Shown here: piece by piece, positions 4,950 through 10,753 of the stretch
Numbering within the stretch: the first letter of the stretch is position 1
How the letters are laid out: each line of letters starts with the position of its first letter
NCBI GenBank assembly: GCA_947625075.1
Contig: CANQMY010000025.1
Location: 1 to 10,753 of the forward strand
DNA from: an uncultured Clostridia bacterium
Lineage (GTDB): Bacteria > Bacillota > Clostridia > TANB77 > CAG-508
DNA: 10,753 nucleotides
Reading direction: 5' to 3'
Made by a program: the position numbers and the translations under genes
The notes under the pieces: generated by a model
Told to the model about the DNA's origin: nothing
The model's database searches: none
Seen by the model: only the letters and a program-made list of their open reading frames with translations

Positions 4950-6323
4950 ATGCCAAAACTAAAGAATGAAAAAGGTATAACTTTAATTGCATTGGTAATA
5001 ACTGTAGCTGTATTATCAATAATTAGTATTCCAGTTGTAATAAATACAAAAAATGTTTCACAATTTGAAGAATATACTAAATTTAAAGATGATATTGACA
5101 ATTTAAGAGAATCAATAGGAATAGCATATTTTGATAAAGACATAAGAACTATTGGACCTAAATATGAAGGATCTTTACAGTTTTTAAATGAAACGCAGAA
5201 TGGTTTAAGCATAAAAAATGAAAATGATAATAATGTTTATTATGCTATAAATATTGATAGAATAAATGAAAATTTAGTTGTTGATATGAATAGATTAAAT
5301 AATGGAAATGGAAATAAAAATATAGGAAATATAGCAACTGTTTATTCTGGAACAGATGATGTTTATATTATAAATGAAGCAAGTAGAACAATATATTATG
5401 TAAAAGGTGTTTTGTATAACGGAGAAAGATATTATAGATTATATGAAGAATATAGTGAAACCAGTTCAGGTGTAACTCCAGGAGAAATTGTAGGAAACTT
5501 TAATAAAATCTATACAGATATATATGGAGCAAAAGCAAAGATACCAGTAGGATATAAAGTTTCAACAAAACCAGAAGAACAAGTTATATCAAAAGGGTTG
5601 GTTATTTTAGATAATAATGGAAATGAGTTTGTTTGGGTTCCTGTACAGGAATTTAAAGATGAAAATGGCCAAGATATAGAAGTAGAATTTGATAGATATA
5701 AATATGGAAATCAAATAAATAATGGGATAAATAATGAATCTAATAGTTTTACTTTTAAAAATAATGCTAGTGATTCATATTACTTTTATGAAAAAGAAGA
5801 TAATTTTGAACAATTAAGTGTTTTAGAAAATAAAGGTTTTTATATAGGTAGATATGAAACTGGATCACAAAATGCAAGAACTGCTGGAAGTGCACAAACA
5901 GCAGCGATAATAAAGAAAAATATAAGCGTTTATAATTATGTTACACTAGAAGAAGCTATAAATTTATCACAATCATTTATAAGTAATAATAAATATTTAA
6001 AAAGTAAATTATGTTCTAGTTATGCATGGGATACAGCTCTTAAATTTATTGAAAAAACAGGAAACGTTAGTTATTTAACTACTGTTTCAGCAGGAACATC
6101 TTTAGCAAATACAGGTACTTCTACTCCTATAAATAACATTTATGATTTAGCTGGAAATATATATGAATGGACAACGGAAAAATCATCATTAAGTACAGCA
6201 ACTTGTACTGCGAGAGGAGGACTATATAATAAAACAGATCTTGCAATTACAAGGTTGGCAAGAGCAAGTGCAAAATCTGGTGATATAGGATATAGAATTA
6301 CATTATTCTTAAGTGTAGATTAA
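4950..6323 (+). CDS. Prepilin-like protein fused to an FGE/SUMF1-like domain
   Basis: AGAAGGA at 4936-4942 serves the ATG at 4950. The N-terminus is a class III (prepilin-like) signal: a short basic stretch, a glycine at residue 9, then a hydrophobic helix ITLIALVITVAVLSII. The usual glutamate at +5 is absent. It would be inserted in the membrane or, if processed, assembled into a pilus-like fibre. Residues about 35-205 are an unrecognised Asn/Tyr/Glu-rich extracellular region. From about 210 onward there are hallmarks of the formylglycine-generating-enzyme/sulfatase-modifying fold: NEFVWVPV (225-232), GFYIGRYETG (296-305), AGNIYEW (401-407), ARGG (421-424) and GYRI (447-450). The paired active-site cysteines of true FGE are missing; the protein has only C355 and C419. 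It is therefore probably a binding or display domain (C-type-lectin-like fold) and not an enzyme. The gene is monocistronic. Confidence 0.8.
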   Translation: MPKLKNEKGITLIALVITVAVLSIISIPVVINTKNVSQFEEYTKFKDDIDNLRESIGIAYFDKDIRTIGPKYEGSLQFLNETQNGLSIKNENDNNVYYAINIDRINENLVVDMNRLNNGNGNKNIGNIATVYSGTDDVYIINEASRTIYYVKGVLYNGERYYRLYEEYSETSSGVTPGEIVGNFNKIYTDIYGAKAKIPVGYKVSTKPEEQVISKGLVILDNNGNEFVWVPVQEFKDENGQDIEVEFDRYKYGNQINNGINNESNSFTFKNNASDSYYFYEKEDNFEQLSVLENKGFYIGRYETGSQNARTAGSAQTAAIIKKNISVYNYVTLEEAINLSQSFISNNKYLKSKLCSSYAWDTALKFIEKTGNVSYLTTVSAGTSLANTGTSTPINNIYDLAGNIYEWTTEKSSLSTATCTARGGLYNKTDLAITRLARASAKSGDIGYRITLFLSVD

Positions 6324-6332
6324 AAATATTTT

Positions 6333-6365
6333 AGTCAAGTTTTATTAAAAGACTTGACTTTTTTT
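6333..6365 (+). terminator. Rho-independent terminator of the pilin-FGE gene
   Basis: AGTCAAGT (6333-6340) pairs with ACTTGACT (6352-6359), extended inward by three more pairs, one of them T-G, to a 5-base loop. A run of six T follows. The right arm also holds the TTGACT used as the -35 of the next promoter. Confidence 0.85.
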
Positions 6366-6382
6366 AAAAAATGGTGTAAAGT
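6354..6382 (+). promoter_or_regulatory. Probable promoter of the ylxM-ffh-rplS operon
   Basis: TTGACT at 6354-6359 and TAAAGT at 6377-6382 are 17 bases apart. The -35 matches well and the -10 is weaker (4 of 6). The -35 lies inside the terminator stem of the gene before, so the two signals are packed together. The -10 falls in the left arm of an inverted repeat. Confidence 0.5.
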
Positions 6383-6396
6383 ATATATGCTTTACA
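6375..6396 (+). promoter_or_regulatory. Inverted repeat TGTAAAG-N8-CTTTACA, possible operator
   Basis: Seven-base arms TGTAAAG (6375-6381) and CTTTACA (6390-6396) are exactly complementary around an 8-base A/T spacer. The two half-sites are 15 bases apart centre to centre, so a dimeric regulator is plausible. They overlap the presumed -10 and transcription start of the ylxM operon. As RNA the same bases could form a short 5' hairpin. Confidence 0.45.
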
Positions 6397-6415
6397 TTTA
6401 AAAAGAGGTGATAAT

Positions 6416-6763
6416 GTGAATAAACATATAGAAGTAAGTATGCTTGTTGAAATATATGGAAAGTTACTTACAAAAAAACAATATGAAGTTTTGAATGATT
6501 ATTATAACAAAGATTTATCACTTTCTGAAATTGCAGAAAATTACAATATTTCTAGACAAGGTGTAAGAGACCTAATAAAGAAAGGAGAAAGTAAGCTCTT
6601 CGGATACGAAGAAAAACTTAATATTATGAAAAAGACACAAATAAACGAGCAAACAATTCAATTAATTTTAGCTCAAATAAGTAAAATTAGAGAAGATTCA
6701 TCAGATAAAAAAGTTGAAAAGATATTAAATGAAGTGCAAAAAGAATTAAACGTTATAGCTTAA
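6416..6763 (+). CDS. ylxM: YlxM/p13-like SRP-associated HTH protein
   Basis: YlxM is a small helix-turn-helix protein, related to sigma-factor region 4, encoded directly before ffh in many Gram-positive bacteria. It is reported to associate with the signal recognition particle. The start is GTG at 6416 with GAGGTG at 6405-6410. The N-terminal segment has the family signature YGKLLTKKQYEVLNDYY (about residues 14-30). The helix-turn-helix LSEIAENYNISRQGVRD covers about 36-52 and is followed by a charged helix. At 115 residues it has the usual length. It is the first gene of the operon and lies 22 bases before ffh. The HTH fold leaves open that it also binds DNA, perhaps the inverted repeat in its own promoter, but nothing here proves that. 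Confidence 0.92.
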   Translation: MNKHIEVSMLVEIYGKLLTKKQYEVLNDYYNKDLSLSEIAENYNISRQGVRDLIKKGESKLFGYEEKLNIMKKTQINEQTIQLILAQISKIREDSSDKKVEKILNEVQKELNVIA

Positions 6764-6785
6764 TAATAAACTAGGAGGATAAAAT

Positions 6786-8168
6786 ATGGCCTTTGAAGGA
6801 TTATCAGAAAAGCTTCAAGCTTTTACAAGAAAACTAAGAGGAAAAGCAAGAATAACAGAGTCAGATTTAAATGATATGTTAAGAGAAGTTAAACTTGCAC
6901 TATTAGAAGCGGATGTAAATTATAAAGTTGTTAAAGATTTTATAAATAATATTCATGAAAAGGCATTAGGAAGTGATGTACTTAAATCACTTACTCCTGG
7001 ACAACAAGTTATAAAAATAGTAAAAGATGAATTAGTAGATCTTTTAGGTGGAACGGATAGTAAAATAGCTTTTACACCGAATCCACCAACAATAATAATG
7101 TTAATAGGACTTCAAGGATCTGGAAAAACAACAACAGCTGGAAAACTTGCAAATATGCTTAGAAAACAAGGAAAAAATCCACTTTTAGTAGCATGTGATG
7201 TTTATAGACCAGCAGCTATAAAACAGCTTCAAGTAGTAGGAAATCAATTAAATATTCCTGTATTTGCAAATGAAACAGAAAAAGATGTAGTGAAAATTGC
7301 AAAGCAAGCAAAAGAAATAGCAATTAGCAAATTGAATGATATTGTTTTGTTAGATACAGCGGGTAGACTTCAGATTGATGAAGAACTTATGAATGAATTA
7401 AAAAACATAAAAAATAGTGTAAAACCTCATGAAATATTATTAGTAGTAGATTCAATGACGGGTCAAGAAGCAGTTAATATTGCTCAAAAGTTTAATGAAG
7501 ATTTAGGAATAGATGGAGTAATACTTACAAAATTAGATGGTGACAGTCGTGGTGGTGCTGCAATATCAGTAAAAAAAGTTACAGGAAAACCAATAAAGTT
7601 TGTTGGAACAGGTGAAAAACTAAATGAAATAGAGGAATTTCATCCAGACAGAATGGCATCAAGGATATTAGGAATGGGTGATGTACTATCATTAATAGAA
7701 CAAGCAGAAGAACAATTTGATGAAGAAGAAGCATTAAAATTAGAAAAGAAACTAAGAAAGAATAAAGAACTAGATTTAAATGATTATCTTGCACAATTAA
7801 GACAAGTAAAAAAAATGGGTTCATTTTCATCAATACTTAAAAAGTTACCAGGAATGGGTAATATGAATTTAAATGTTGATGATAAAGAATTTGAAAAAAT
7901 AGAAGCAATAATATGTTCTATGACTAGTAAGGAAAGAGAAAATCCAAAATTACTTAATGCTTCAAGAAGGATAAGAATTGCAAAAGGTAGTGGAACAGAA
8001 GTACAAGATATAAATAAATTTATGAAATCATTTGAGTTAACACAAAGCATGATGAAGAAAATGAAATCTGGAAATTTAGATCCTAGAATGAAGAAGATGA
8101 TGGGAAAACTAAATTTAGATAAAATGTCAGAAGACGAAATAAATGATTTAGCTAATAAATTAAAATAG
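6786..8168 (+). CDS. ffh: Signal recognition particle GTPase Ffh (SRP54)
   Basis: Ffh is the protein subunit of the bacterial signal recognition particle. It binds signal sequences of nascent membrane and secreted proteins together with 4.5S RNA and delivers the ribosome to FtsY at the membrane. The helical N domain occupies about residues 1-90. The G domain contains the P-loop GLQGSGKTTT (108-117, K114), DVYRPAAIKQL, the G3 motif DTAGR (190-194), TKLD (248-251) and the GTGEKLNEIEEF closing loop. The methionine-rich M domain follows from about 300, with the RNA-binding RRIRIAKGSGT (394-404). The length of 460 is slightly above the typical value of about 445-455. The last 30 residues carry several methionines among lysines. 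AGGAGG lies about ten bases before the ATG at 6786. All motifs are intact. Confidence 0.98.
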   Translation: MAFEGLSEKLQAFTRKLRGKARITESDLNDMLREVKLALLEADVNYKVVKDFINNIHEKALGSDVLKSLTPGQQVIKIVKDELVDLLGGTDSKIAFTPNPPTIIMLIGLQGSGKTTTAGKLANMLRKQGKNPLLVACDVYRPAAIKQLQVVGNQLNIPVFANETEKDVVKIAKQAKEIAISKLNDIVLLDTAGRLQIDEELMNELKNIKNSVKPHEILLVVDSMTGQEAVNIAQKFNEDLGIDGVILTKLDGDSRGGAAISVKKVTGKPIKFVGTGEKLNEIEEFHPDRMASRILGMGDVLSLIEQAEEQFDEEEALKLEKKLRKNKELDLNDYLAQLRQVKKMGSFSSILKKLPGMGNMNLNVDDKEFEKIEAIICSMTSKERENPKLLNASRRIRIAKGSGTEVQDINKFMKSFELTQSMMKKMKSGNLDPRMKKMMGKLNLDKMSEDEINDLANKLK

Positions 8169-8233
8169 TAAAAAGTTGTTATTAAGTTATTAAATTTAAT
8201 ATAAATATTTAAATTTTTTAGGAGGTGAAAAAT

Positions 8234-8470
8234 ATGGTAAAAATAAGATTACAAAGAGTAGGAGCAAAGAAAGCACCTTTCTATCACATTGTTGTTGCAG
8301 ATTCAAGATCATCAAGAGATGGAAAAATTATTGAGCAAATTGGAACTTATGATCCAATGAAAGATCCAGCAGTAATTGTTTTAGACAATGAAAAAGTAAA
8401 CTCATGGATTAAAAATGGAGCTCAACCAACAGATACTGTAAAAGCATTAATAAAAAAAGGTACAAAATAA
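8234..8470 (+). CDS. rpsP: 30S ribosomal protein S16
   Basis: S16 is a small assembly protein of the 30S subunit that stabilises the 5' domain of 16S rRNA. The protein begins MVKIRLQRVGAKKAPFYHIV and continues with VADSRSSRDGKIIEQIGTYDP, the family hallmark. The start is the ATG at 8234: the frame is open from a GTG at 8225, but that GTG is part of the ribosome binding site AGGAGGTGA (8220-8228). The 78-residue product is of normal length. A 65-base AT-rich gap separates it from ffh, with no terminator, so it should be on the same transcript. The strong ribosome binding site suits a gene needing higher output than its neighbours. Confidence 0.97.
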   Translation: MVKIRLQRVGAKKAPFYHIVVADSRSSRDGKIIEQIGTYDPMKDPAVIVLDNEKVNSWIKNGAQPTDTVKALIKKGTK

Positions 8471-8486
8471 GGAGGGATAATTCAAT

Positions 8487-8717
8487 ATGGAAGAAATCCT
8501 AAGAACAATTATTGAAAATCTTGTTGATAATAAAGAAGCTATTTCAATAGAAAAAACAGTAGAAGATAATAAGGAAGTTTATAAAATAAAAGTAGATCAA
8601 AGTGAAATGGGTAAAATTATTGGAAAACAAGGAAAAATTGCACAAGCAATTAGAACTATTGCTAAATCACTAGGTGCTAAAGAGCAAAAGAAAATAGATA
8701 TAGAATTTGTAGATTAA
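8487..8717 (+). CDS. khpA: KH-domain RNA-binding protein KhpA
   Basis: KhpA (YlqC family) is a 76-residue single KH-domain protein. In Gram-positive bacteria it partners with KhpB (Jag/EloR) to bind RNA and influence cell elongation and translation. The RNA-binding GxxG loop is GKQG at residues 46-49, within the run GKIIGKQGKIAQAIRTI. The C-terminal half has the expected KKIDIEFVD strand. AGGAGGG at 8470-8476 overlaps the end of rpsP, and the ATG at 8487 lies ten bases further on, so translation is probably coupled to that of S16. Position between rpsP and rimM is the standard one for Bacillota; the ylqD gene found there in Bacillus is absent. Confidence 0.95.
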   Translation: MEEILRTIIENLVDNKEAISIEKTVEDNKEVYKIKVDQSEMGKIIGKQGKIAQAIRTIAKSLGAKEQKKIDIEFVD

Positions 8718-8740
8718 CTTTTTTAGGAGGAAATAATATT

Positions 8741-9211
8741 TTGATAGAAAGAATGGAACTTGGAAAGATAGTTAATACATTCGGACTTAAGGGAGAATTA
8801 AAAGTATGGCCTTATGTAGATTATATATCAAAAGTAAAAAAAGTTTATATAAATAATGTTCAGATGGAGATAGAAAAAGCAAGGTTTCAAAAGAATATTT
8901 TTGTAATCAAGCTTAAGGGGATAGATACAATAGAAGAAGCAGAAAAACTAAAAAATCATGTTTTAGAAATGAATAGGATTGATGCTCCAGAACTTCAAAA
9001 AGGAACTTATTATATTAGTGATTTAATAGGATTTGATGTATATACAGATGAAGGACAGCTTTTAGGAAAACTTGATGACATTTTCAATACAGGTGCTAAT
9101 GATATATATCAAGTAGGAAAAATATTATTGCCAGCAATAAAAGATGTTATAAAACAAATTGATATAGAAAATAAGAAAATTATAGTTCATTTAATAAAAG
9201 GTTTAGTTTAA
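8741..9211 (+). CDS. rimM: 16S rRNA processing protein RimM
   Basis: RimM helps mature the head of the 30S subunit by binding protein S19 and assisting 16S rRNA folding. The start is TTG at 8741, with TAGGAGG at 8724-8730 and a 10-base spacer. The alternative ATG at 8753 is 22 bases from that site and would trim the N-terminus. The N-terminal RimM domain opens with ELGKIVNTFGLKGELKVWPY (about residues 6-25). The C-terminal PRC-barrel domain starts near YYISDLIG (90-97) and contains the conserved GANDIYQV. The product of 156 residues is slightly shorter than the usual 160-175. It lies 23 bases after khpA and 13 before trmD. Confidence 0.95.
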   Translation: MIERMELGKIVNTFGLKGELKVWPYVDYISKVKKVYINNVQMEIEKARFQKNIFVIKLKGIDTIEEAEKLKNHVLEMNRIDAPELQKGTYYISDLIGFDVYTDEGQLLGKLDDIFNTGANDIYQVGKILLPAIKDVIKQIDIENKKIIVHLIKGLV

Positions 9212-9224
9212 AAGGGGCAAAAAA

Positions 9225-9932
9225 ATGAAATTTGATGTGCTTACATTATTTCCAGAGATGTTTGAAACACTTAAATCAAGTATTATTGGTAAAGCTAAAG
9301 AAAGAAATTTAATAGATATTAATTTAGTTAATATTAGAGATTTTTCAAAAGATAAGCATAAGCACGTTGATGATACACCTTATGGTGGAGGAGCTGGAAT
9401 GTTAATGATGCCAGACGTGGTATATGATGCATACAATTCGGTTAAAACTGATGATGCAAAAGTAATATATTTATCACCAAAAGGCAAAGTATTAAATCAA
9501 AATAAAGTGAAAGAATTTGCTAAATATGAACATTTAATTTTATTATGTGGACATTATGAGGGTATTGACCAAAGAGTTTTAGATGAAATTGTAGATGAGG
9601 AAGTTTCAATAGGTGATTATGTACTAACAGGAGGAGAAATACCAGCAATGGTATTAATTGATACAGTTAGTAGATATGTAGATGGAGTTTTAAGTGAAGA
9701 TTCAGTAAAAGAAGAATCATTTTCTGAGAAGCAACAGAACTTACTTGAATATCCAGCATATACTAGACCACTAGAATTTAGAGGAAAAAAAGTACCAGAA
9801 GTTCTTACTTCAGGAAATCATAAAGAAATTGAAAAATGGAGAAAAGAACAGTCGCTTATTACGACATATAAAAAAAGACCAGAGCTTTTAAATGATGAAC
9901 AAAAGCTTGAAGCAGAAAAATTAATAAAATAA
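9225..9932 (+). CDS. trmD: tRNA (guanine37-N1)-methyltransferase TrmD
   Basis: TrmD transfers a methyl group from S-adenosylmethionine to N1 of G37 in tRNAs that read CNN, UGG-type and related codons, which prevents +1 frameshifting. The protein starts MKFDVLTLFPEMFE, with PYGGGAGM at residues 52-59. The trefoil-knot cofactor pocket is formed by LSPKGK, LLCGHYEGIDQR (about 106-117) and SIGDYVLTGGE (128-138). The knot segments are all present. The C-terminal helical domain begins with the YPAYTRP segment. The length of 235 is typical. The AAAGGGG binding site (9211-9216) touches the end of rimM, so the two are tightly coupled. Confidence 0.97.
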   Translation: MKFDVLTLFPEMFETLKSSIIGKAKERNLIDINLVNIRDFSKDKHKHVDDTPYGGGAGMLMMPDVVYDAYNSVKTDDAKVIYLSPKGKVLNQNKVKEFAKYEHLILLCGHYEGIDQRVLDEIVDEEVSIGDYVLTGGEIPAMVLIDTVSRYVDGVLSEDSVKEESFSEKQQNLLEYPAYTRPLEFRGKKVPEVLTSGNHKEIEKWRKEQSLITTYKKRPELLNDEQKLEAEKLIK

Positions 9933-9956
9933 AAATTTAAGAAAGGAGAAAAAATC

Positions 9957-10535
9957 ATGGACATTATAAAATCAATTGAACATGAACAATTAAAAAGTAA
10001 GGTTCCAGATATAAAAGTTGGTGATACTGTAAAAGTTCATCAAAGAATAAAAGAAGGAAATAGACAAAGAATCCAAGTATTTGAAGGAATCGTAATAAAA
10101 AAACAAAATGGTGGATTAAATGAAACATTCACTGTTAGAAGAATATCTTATGGAGTAGGAGTTGAAAAAACATTTTTATTACACTCTCCATTAGTTGAGA
10201 AAGTTGAATTAGTTAGAGTAGGAAAGGCAAGAAGAGCAAAACTTTATTATCTAAGAGAAAAATTAGGTAAGTCTGCTAAGACTAAAGAGGATGTAGGAGC
10301 AAACTTAAATAGAGATGATATAGTAGTTAAGGAAGAAGTCCCAGAAACAGTTGAAGAAGTGGTAGATACTGTATCAGAAGAAAATGTACAAGAAGTAAAA
10401 GAAGCTCCAGTAGCTGAAGAAAAAGCTGAAGATTCAGTAGTTGAAGAAAAGACTGCAGAAGTTGAAAAAACTGAAGAAGATTCTGTAAAAGCTGAAGAAG
10501 CTCCAGCAACTGAAACAGAAGAAAAAAAGAACTAA
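9957..10535 (+). CDS. rplS: 50S ribosomal protein L19 with a long acidic C-terminal tail
   Basis: L19 lies at the interface between the 30S and 50S subunits and forms an intersubunit bridge. The first 110 residues or so are a complete L19: VKVGDTVKVHQ-type start, RIQVFEGIVI, FTVRRISYGVGVEKTF, and a basic end RAKLYYLREKLGKSAK. AAAGGAG at 9942-9948 fixes the ATG at 9957. Ordinary L19 stops near residue 115. Here about 80 further residues follow, dominated by Glu, Val, Lys, Ala and Thr with repeated AEE, EAP and EDSV units. They are probably disordered and strongly acidic. The frame is uninterrupted and has no stop at the expected end, so the tail is a true extension. Such tails occur on scattered ribosomal proteins, and their role is unclear. 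This is the last gene of the operon. Confidence 0.95.
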   Translation: MDIIKSIEHEQLKSKVPDIKVGDTVKVHQRIKEGNRQRIQVFEGIVIKKQNGGLNETFTVRRISYGVGVEKTFLLHSPLVEKVELVRVGKARRAKLYYLREKLGKSAKTKEDVGANLNRDDIVVKEEVPETVEEVVDTVSEENVQEVKEAPVAEEKAEDSVVEEKTAEVEKTEEDSVKAEEAPATETEEKKN

Positions 10536-10659
10536 AAATATAAATTCTGTTATTAATGAAAAAACTTAATAAAAATTAATATATTAAAAATATAGCATAA
10601 TGACTATATTAAATCAAGATATTGAAAATAAAAAAGTTTAAATAAGTTACAGAAAAATA

Positions 10660-10718
10660 AAAGAATAAACCTTATAAAAAGCTTGATATAAGCTAAATAT
10701 AAGATTTATTCTTTTTTT
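10660..10718 (+). terminator. Long hairpin terminator of the ylxM-rplS operon
   Basis: A 55-base hairpin has a perfect 10-bp lower stem (10660-10669 with 10705-10714), a second helix pairing CTTATA (10671-10676) with TATAAG (10698-10703), and an apical AGCTT/AAGCT stem (10680-10684 with 10690-10694). A run of seven T (10712-10718) overlaps its end. It lies 125 bases after the rplS stop. The bases between (10536-10659) are AT-rich with no supported gene or promoter. Confidence 0.8.
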
Positions 10719-10753
10719 ATTAAGTTTTTTCATTAATAAAAATTAACATAATA

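Noticed and set aside
8225..8233. GTG at 8225 as the start of rpsP
   Set aside because: It is part of the AGGAGGTGA ribosome binding site; the conserved S16 N-terminus MVKIRLQR begins at 8234.
10327..10509. Reverse-strand frame with a leucine-rich product opposite the rplS tail
   Set aside because: It is the complement of the Glu-codon-rich tail, and GAA/GAG repeats read backwards always give Leu/Phe-rich nonsense. No ribosome binding site is present.
10586..10612. ATATAG/CTATAT inverted repeat and CATAAT after rplS as a promoter or small RNA
   Set aside because: The arms are short and all A-T except one base, there is no convincing -35, and no distinct gene follows before the terminator.

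Overview
The window is very AT-rich, with strong AGGAGG-type ribosome binding sites, GTG and TTG starts, short intergenic gaps and a classical ylxM-ffh-rpsP-khpA-rimM-trmD-rplS cluster. This points to a low-GC Bacillota, most likely an uncultured member of the Clostridia. A SpoIVFB-type intramembrane protease paired with an M23 protein behind a sigma-E-like promoter suggests an endospore former or a recent descendant of one. Every gene I can support lies on the + strand. I see no tRNA, rRNA, CRISPR array, transposase or phage gene.

Left third (1-2890): the 3' end of an unidentified gene, two unrecognised coiled-coil proteins (113-436 and 459-1121), a sigma-A promoter, and ftsZ (1320-2300). 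This FtsZ stops almost exactly where the globular domain ends, so it has neither the usual linker nor the conserved C-terminal peptide. A 53-aa protein (2351-2512) and a 64-aa tail-anchored protein (2610-2804) follow, both unrecognised. Both have striking inverted repeats in their leaders: one may bring a distant ribosome binding site up to its start codon, and the other pairs a start codon into a perfect 14-bp stem.

Middle (2831-6365): an M23 (LytM) membrane protein and an M50 site-2-type protease form a likely spoIVFA/spoIVFB-like operon. A monocistronic 90-aa unknown gene follows, with its own strong promoter embedded in the end of spoIVFB and its own terminator. Next is a 457-aa protein that joins a prepilin-like N-terminus to a formylglycine-generating-enzyme/C-type-lectin-like domain lacking the catalytic cysteine pair. 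It too ends in a terminator.

Right part (6354-10718): a housekeeping operon for protein targeting and translation. It encodes YlxM and Ffh (signal recognition particle), ribosomal protein S16, the RNA chaperone KhpA, the 16S maturation factor RimM, the tRNA m1G37 methyltransferase TrmD and ribosomal protein L19 with an unusual acidic tail of about 80 residues. A promoter containing a TGTAAAG/CTTTACA inverted repeat drives it, and a long hairpin terminator closes it. The last 35 bases hold nothing I can name.

The most unusual observations are the tail-less FtsZ, the structured leaders of the two small genes behind it, the catalytically intact M23 protein paired with a short SpoIVFB, and the pilin-FGE fusion. 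Functional claims rest on motif recognition by eye; no database search was run.
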